DNA of 11,608 bases. It comes from an uncultured Coriobacteriales bacterium. GTDB taxonomy: Bacteria > Actinomycetota > Coriobacteriia > Coriobacteriales > UMGS124. A program made the translations under genes and the position numbers. A model generated the notes under the pieces. The model did no database searches. It was not told where the DNA came from and was given only the letters and a program-made list of their open reading frames with translations. Position 1 is the first letter of the stretch, and each line of letters opens with the position of its first letter. Shown here piece after piece: positions 7,342 to 11,608 of the stretch. Location of the stretch: the NCBI GenBank assembly GCA_934662525.1, contig CAKUKJ010000037.1, forward strand, positions 1-11,608. Reading direction: 5' to 3'.

Positions 7342-7545
7342 TTATTTCGTGGGCCTCTTCTTGGCAGTTGCCTTCTTCTTTGCTGCGGCCCTCTTCTTGG
7401 CCTCAAGCTTGGCCTGGCGCTCAAGCTCGGCCTTGTAGCCCTTATAAATCGGGATGATGATCACCGCCAGCACGGCAATGACGGCAACGACGATGATGAC
7501 CCAGAACAGGGGCTCGGGAACTTGGAAGCCAAAGAGGTCCTTCAT
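7342..7545 (-). CDS. Small single-pass membrane protein with Ala/Lys-rich tail, function unknown
   Basis: This is a 67-residue protein that I do not recognise. A 14-residue N-terminus (MKDLFGFQVPEPLF) is followed by one strongly hydrophobic helix (about residues 14-36, rich in Val, Ile and Ala). After it comes a charged segment, KGYKAELERQAKLEAKK, probably helical, and a tail of Ala and Lys ending KKRPTK. By the positive-inside rule the basic tail should be cytoplasmic, with a short outside N-terminus. The start at 7545 is chosen because GGAAAGGA lies 9 nt upstream; an in-frame ATG 12 codons earlier would place that ribosome site inside the gene. The gene lies 136 nt downstream of purL on the same strand and is followed by a strong terminator. 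The basic tail could bind acidic partners, nucleic acid or the membrane surface, but nothing here proves this. Confidence 0.75.
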   Translation of the reverse strand: MKDLFGFQVPEPLFWVIIVVAVIAVLAVIIIPIYKGYKAELERQAKLEAKKRAAAKKKATAKKRPTK

Positions 7546-7570
7546 GGGAAGCGTTCCTTTCCAACACGCC

Positions 7571-7636
7571 GCCCTCGGCATTCAAAATGCCCGAGAGGCA
7601 GCCTCAACAGTCATACTGCGAGTCTACCCCTCGGGC
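7571..7636 (-). promoter_or_regulatory. Possible alternative-fold RNA leader between purL and the small gene
   Basis: On the minus strand three segments are mutually complementary: A (7627-7636, GCCCGAGGGG), B (7589-7598, CCTCTCGGGC) and C (7571-7579, GCCGAGGGC). A with B gives 10 pairs including one G-U. B with C, extended by ATT/AAT, gives 12 pairs with two single-base bulges around a 3-nt loop (7571-7599). The two folds exclude each other, as in attenuators, but there is no T run after either. The B-C stem ends about 10 nt before the ribosome site of the small gene. The pairing is seen directly; a regulatory role is a guess. Confidence 0.35.
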
Positions 7637-7681
7637 TCAGAAAGGATACCGACGATTCCCTCAGCGGTTTCGCAACAGCCC

Positions 7682-10600
7682 TTAGGCGAAGTACGCGACG
7701 CCGCCTTCGAACAAGGGCTGGTACTTGTTGCCCGGCACGTTGGCGTACAGGCCCTTGCCCGAGCGCTCGGAGTGGCCCATCTTGCCAAAGACGCGGCCGT
7801 CGGGGCTCGTGATGCCCTCGATGGCAAGCACGGAACCGTTGGGGTTCACCGACAGGTCCATGCTGGGCCGCCCCGCCTCGTCCACATACTGCGTAGCCAC
7901 CTGGCCGTGCGCGAGCATCTCGGCCAACACCTCGTCGTTGGCGACGAAACGACCCTCGCCGTGGCTGATGGCCACCGTGTGAATGTCGCCCACCTCGCAC
8001 TTGCTGAGCCAGGGGGACAGGTCGGAGGCCACGCGCGTGCGCACAAGGCGGCTCTGGTGACGGCCGATGGTGTTGAACGTAAGCGTGGGGCAGTTCGCGT
8101 CCATGGGGCGGATGTCGCCGAACGGCACGAGGCCCAGCTTCACGAGCGCCTGGAAGCCGTTGCAGATGCCGAGCATGAGGCCGTCGTGGGCCTGGAGCAG
8201 GTCGCGCACCGCCTCGGTCACCTGCGGGGCGCGGAAGAACGCCGTGATGAACTTGGCCGAGCCGTCGGGCTCGTCGCCGCCCGAGAAGCCGCCGGGAATC
8301 ATGCAGATCTGGCTGGCGCGGATGGCGGCCGCCAGCTTCTCGGTGCTCTCGGCGACGGCGGCAGGCGTGAGGTTGTTGATGATGAGCGTCTCGGCCTTGG
8401 CGCCGGCGCGCTCGAAGGCGCGGGCCGAGTCGTACTCGCAGTTGTTGCCCGGGAAGACCGGGATGATGACGCGGGGCTGAGGCACGCGACCGCCGAGGAA
8501 CACATGCGGGGCCTCGGCGTGGAAGCTTACGGCCTCCACCTGCTCGCCGGCAGCGCGGTAGGGGAAGACGTCCTCGATGCCGTGCTCCCAGGCCTCCTGG
8601 AGCTTTGCGAGGTCGATAGTCTCGGCCCCCTCGCGCTCGCCGGTCGAAGCCACATGGCCGGGATAGGCCAGCGTGTAGGACTCGGTCGTCGCGCCCAGGC
8701 GCGAGACGGCGATGCTCGAGATGCGCTCCTCCACGTGCGCACCCGGCGCAAGCTCCACGATGAAGCTGCCATAGGCCGGCACGAAGAGCTCGTCGATGTC
8801 GAAGGAGGGCGTGAGCGCAACGCCGATCTGATTGCCCACGCACATCTTGAAGAGGGACTCGGCCAGGTCGCCGTAGCCGGGTGTGGAGACAGCCAGGGCC
8901 TCGCCCTTGCCGATAAGCTCCTCCACCAGGTCGAACGCCTCAAGCAGGCCCTTCTTGCCCGGCACGATGCTGCCAAGCTCGCAAGCGGGCTGGATGAGCA
9001 CGAGTTCGTGGCCCGCGCCCTTGAGCTCGGGCGAGGTGGCGCGGGAGACGTTGCCCACGGCGGTGGCGAAGGAGACGAGCGTGGGCGGCACGTCAAGGTC
9101 CTCGAAAGAGCCGCTCATAGAGTCCTTGCCGCCGATAGAGCCCACACCCAGGTCGATCTGGGCGTCGAGCGCACCGAGCACGCTGGCCACAGGCTTGCCC
9201 CAGCGGGCAGGCTCGTCGCGCAGCTTCTCGAAGTACTCCTGGAAGGTGAGGTAGGCCTTCTTGTGCTCGAAGCCGGCGGCCACGAGCTTGGAGAGGCTCT
9301 CGACCACGGCGAGGTAAGCGCCTTGGTACTGGTTTGCCTCGGACAGGTAGGGGTTGAAGCCCCAGGCCATGCCGCTCATCGTGGTGGTCTCGCCGAAGAC
9401 GGGCAGCTTGGCCGCCATGGCAAGCGACGGGGTGAGCTGGGTCTTGCCACCAAAGGGCATGAGCACGGTGGCGGCGCCGATGGTGGAGTCGAATCGCTCG
9501 GAGAGGCCCTTGTTCGAGGCGACGTTGAGGTCGGTGAGCACCGAGCGCATGCGGTCCTCGAGCATGGTGCCCGCCCACTCGTGCGTGTAGGCGCCGCCCT
9601 TCTCCACGCTGGCCTTCTGATGCTTGGGCGCGCCGTTGGAGGCGAGAAACTCGCGGCTCACGTCCACGATGGTGGCGCTGTCCCACACCATGCGCACGCG
9701 GGGCTCCTCGGTCACGCGCGCGATGGGCGTGGCCTCGAGGTTCTCCTCGGTGGCGTAGCCGATGAACGTGTCGACGTCCTCGGGGGCAAGCGCCACGGCC
9801 ATGCGCTCCTGGCTCTCGGCGATGGCAAGCTCGGTGCCGTCGAGGCCCTCGTACTTCTTGGGCACGCGGTCGAGGTCGATGAACAGGCCGTCTGCCAGCT
9901 CGCCCACGGCGACCGACACGCCGCCGGCTCCGAAGTCGTTGCAGCGCTTGATGAGGCGGCACGCGTCGCCGCGGCGGAACAGACGCTGAATCTTGCGCTC
10001 GACGGGGGCGTTGCCCTTCTGCACCTCGGCGCCGCACGTCTCGATGCTCTCATGGTTGTGGGCCTTGGAGGAACCGGTGGCGCCACCGATGCCGTCGCGG
10101 CCCGTGCGACCGCCGAGCAGCACGATGACGTCGCCGGGAGCCGGTGTCTCGCGGCGCACGTGGTCGGCCGGCGTGGCGCCCACGACGGCGCCGATCTCCA
10201 TGCGCTTGGCGGCATAGCCGGGATGGTAGAGCTCGTCGACCTGGCCCGTCGCCAGGCCGATCTGGTTGCCGTAGCTCGAGTAGCCGGCGGCGGCCGTGGT
10301 CACGAGCTTGCGCTGGGGAAGTTTGCCGGGGATGGTCTGGCTCACGGGCACCGTGGGGTCGGCCGCGCCGGTCACACGCATGGCCTGGTACACATAGCTG
10401 CGGCCCGACAGGGGGTCGCGGATGGCGCCGCCCACGCACGTGGCCGCGCCGCCGAAGGGCTCGATCTCGGTGGGATGGTTGTGCGTCTCGTTCTTGAAGA
10501 GATAGAGCCAGTCCTCGTCATGGCCGTCGACGTCGACCTTCACCTTGACGGTGCAGGCGTTGATCTCCTCGGACTCGTCGAGGCCGGTGAGGATGCCCTT

Positions 10601-11434
10601 GCTCTTGAGGTAACGCGCGCCGATGGTGCCCATGTCCATGAGGCAGACGGGCTTGGCGTCGCGGCCCAGCTCGTGGCGCATGTCAAGATAGCGCTCGTAG
10701 GCGGCCTTCACCTGGGGGTCGGCGATCTCCACGTCGGTGAGCACCGTGCCGAAGGTGGTGTGGCGGCAGTGGTCGGACCAGTAGGTGTCGATCATCTTGA
10801 TCTCGGTGATGGTGGGATTGCGGCCCTCTTTGCGGAAATACTCCTGGCAGAACTTGATGTCGGCCAAATCCATCGCCAAGCCGCGCGCCTCGATGAAGGC
10901 GGCAAGGCCGGCCTCGTCGAGGTCGTTGAAGCCCTCGACGGTCTCCACCATGGCGGGCTTGGGGAACTCCACATGCAGCGTGGCCGGAAGGTCGAGCGAG
11001 GCCAGGCGCGCCTCGACGGGGTTCACGACGTAGCGCTTCACGGCCTCAACGGCCTCGGGAGCAAGGTCGCCCGAAAGAATGTAGACCTTGGCGGAGCGAA
11101 CCTCGGGGCGCTCGCCCTGGCTGATGAGCTGGATGCACTCGGCCGCAGAGGCAGCGCGCTGGTCGAACTGACCGGGCAGGAACTCCACCGCGAACACCGC
11201 GTCGCCCGGGGCGGCCTTGAAGTCCGCGCTTGCATTGTCGGACTGGGGCTCGCTGAAGACGGTGGGCACGCAGGCGTCGAACAGGCTCTGCGAGATGCCC
11301 TCCACGTCGTAGCGGTTGATGAGGCGCACCGACTCCAAACCCTCGATGCCCAAGATGCCCGTGAGCTCGTTTTTCAGCTGTTGGGCCTCAACGTCGAACC
11401 CGGGCTTCTTCTCCACATACACGCGCGAAACCAT
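7682..11434 (-). CDS. purL: Phosphoribosylformylglycinamidine synthase, single chain with fused glutaminase domain
   Basis: This 1250-residue FGAM synthase carries out the fourth step of de novo purine synthesis: FGAR + glutamine + ATP gives FGAM + glutamate + ADP + Pi. It resembles the single-chain form in which PurL and PurQ functions are joined (a family separate from the ~1300-residue proteobacterial enzyme, by my recollection TIGR01857). The ATP-binding motif E316-T-H-N-H-P321 is followed by IEPFGGAATCVGGAIRDP. A second AIRS-like half follows. The class I glutaminase domain starts near residue 988 (RVIIPVFPGNNCEYD), with nucleophile Cys1091 in GICNGFQ and His1158/Glu1160 in HGEGRF, so it looks fully active. 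The start is supported by AAGGTGG (plus 11441-11447), 6 nt upstream. No other purine gene is in the window. Transcription may continue into the small membrane-protein gene. Confidence 0.97.
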   Translation of the reverse strand: MVSRVYVEKKPGFDVEAQQLKNELTGILGIEGLESVRLINRYDVEGISQSLFDACVPTVFSEPQSDNASADFKAAPGDAVFAVEFLPGQFDQRAASAAECIQLISQGERPEVRSAKVYILSGDLAPEAVEAVKRYVVNPVEARLASLDLPATLHVEFPKPAMVETVEGFNDLDEAGLAAFIEARGLAMDLADIKFCQEYFRKEGRNPTITEIKMIDTYWSDHCRHTTFGTVLTDVEIADPQVKAAYERYLDMRHELGRDAKPVCLMDMGTIGARYLKSKGILTGLDESEEINACTVKVKVDVDGHDEDWLYLFKNETHNHPTEIEPFGGAATCVGGAIRDPLSGRSYVYQAMRVTGAADPTVPVSQTIPGKLPQRKLVTTAAAGYSSYGNQIGLATGQVDELYHPGYAAKRMEIGAVVGATPADHVRRETPAPGDVIVLLGGRTGRDGIGGATGSSKAHNHESIETCGAEVQKGNAPVERKIQRLFRRGDACRLIKRCNDFGAGGVSVAVGELADGLFIDLDRVPKKYEGLDGTELAIAESQERMAVALAPEDVDTFIGYATEENLEATPIARVTEEPRVRMVWDSATIVDVSREFLASNGAPKHQKASVEKGGAYTHEWAGTMLEDRMRSVLTDLNVASNKGLSERFDSTIGAATVLMPFGGKTQLTPSLAMAAKLPVFGETTTMSGMAWGFNPYLSEANQYQGAYLAVVESLSKLVAAGFEHKKAYLTFQEYFEKLRDEPARWGKPVASVLGALDAQIDLGVGSIGGKDSMSGSFEDLDVPPTLVSFATAVGNVSRATSPELKGAGHELVLIQPACELGSIVPGKKGLLEAFDLVEELIGKGEALAVSTPGYGDLAESLFKMCVGNQIGVALTPSFDIDELFVPAYGSFIVELAPGAHVEERISSIAVSRLGATTESYTLAYPGHVASTGEREGAETIDLAKLQEAWEHGIEDVFPYRAAGEQVEAVSFHAEAPHVFLGGRVPQPRVIIPVFPGNNCEYDSARAFERAGAKAETLIINNLTPAAVAESTEKLAAAIRASQICMIPGGFSGGDEPDGSAKFITAFFRAPQVTEAVRDLLQAHDGLMLGICNGFQALVKLGLVPFGDIRPMDANCPTLTFNTIGRHQSRLVRTRVASDLSPWLSKCEVGDIHTVAISHGEGRFVANDEVLAEMLAHGQVATQYVDEAGRPSMDLSVNPNGSVLAIEGITSPDGRVFGKMGHSERSGKGLYANVPGNKYQPLFEGGVAYFA

Positions 11435-11608
11435 GCGACCCCACCTTCGGATAGACCGGCCAGTTGTAAACGCACATACGGCATCAATGATAAAACACGC
11501 GCACCAACAACCACCAGCTCAGACCTGAAAAAGAACCGCGCCGCACCGTACCCGCAGAATCGTTTCGAGAGGCTTTCGCACAAGGTGCCTACTCGGGCAG
11601 GCTCACCC
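11435..11608 (-). promoter_or_regulatory. Upstream region of purL, probable promoter
   Basis: This 174-nt region runs to the window edge. On the minus strand it holds the purL ribosome site (AAGGTGG, plus 11441-11447) and an AT-richer stretch around 11469-11496. A possible -10 box TATCAT (plus 11488-11493) sits there, about 55 nt before the start codon, with only a weak -35 partner. I could not see a convincing purine riboswitch or PUR-box-like palindrome. No gene is supported at the far edge. Confidence 0.3.

Noticed and set aside
7546..7581. Earlier in-frame ATG for the small membrane protein, adding 12 residues
   Set aside because: The GGAAAGGA ribosome site lies between the two ATGs and is well spaced for the later one; the extra residues overlap the B-C hairpin region.
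7611..8843. Minus-strand frame of 410 codons within the 3' part of purL
   Set aside because: It overlaps the conserved glutaminase domain of PurL in another frame and has an Arg/Gly/His-rich composition without motifs.
11574..11608. Possible 3' end of another minus-strand gene (V-S-L-P-E-stop) at the window edge
   Set aside because: Only a handful of codons are visible, with no homology signal or terminator, so it cannot be told apart from chance.

Overview
The window is high-GC DNA with compact genes and strong G/C third-position bias. It most likely comes from an anaerobic actinobacterium of the class Coriobacteriia. This placement is an inference. It rests on the base composition, a ferredoxin-fused EtfA beside a FAD-linked 2-hydroxyacid dehydrogenase, a fused CydDC-type ABC exporter, and a single-chain PurL of 1250 residues. 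No rRNA, tRNA, CRISPR array, insertion sequence or phage gene was seen.

Left part (1-3554, + strand): the 3' portion of a GlcD/LctD-type FAD-dependent dehydrogenase is followed after 3 nt by etfB, which overlaps etfA by 4 nt. EtfA carries an N-terminal 2x[4Fe-4S] ferredoxin domain, and EtfB has the DGDTAQ loop typical of bifurcating ETFs. Together they match the architecture of the electron-confurcating lactate dehydrogenase (Ldh-EtfAB) of Acetobacterium woodii. In that system lactate oxidation to pyruvate is coupled to NAD+ reduction at the expense of reduced ferredoxin. A strong intrinsic terminator with a 19-bp stem closes the operon.

Middle (3555-7133, + strand): one 1160-residue protein contains two complete ABC-exporter halves (TMD-NBD-TMD-NBD), the first CydD-like and the second CydC-like. 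NBD1 lacks the usual Q-loop glutamine. No cydAB is in the window, so the substrate is open.

Right part (7134-11608, - strand): an 84-nt imperfect hairpin follows the ABC gene. Then come a minus-strand intrinsic terminator, a 67-codon gene for a single-pass membrane protein with an Ala/Lys-rich tail, and purL, encoding the complete FGAM synthase with its fused glutaminase domain. The 136-nt gap between purL and the small gene has no clear terminator, so the two may share a transcript. That gap contains three mutually complementary segments that allow two alternative RNA folds.

The protein families are known. The observations most worth a second look are the 84-nt hairpin, the alternative-fold leader with the small Lys-rich membrane protein, and the degenerate Q-loop in the fused exporter. 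I found no clear evidence of an entirely new multi-gene system.
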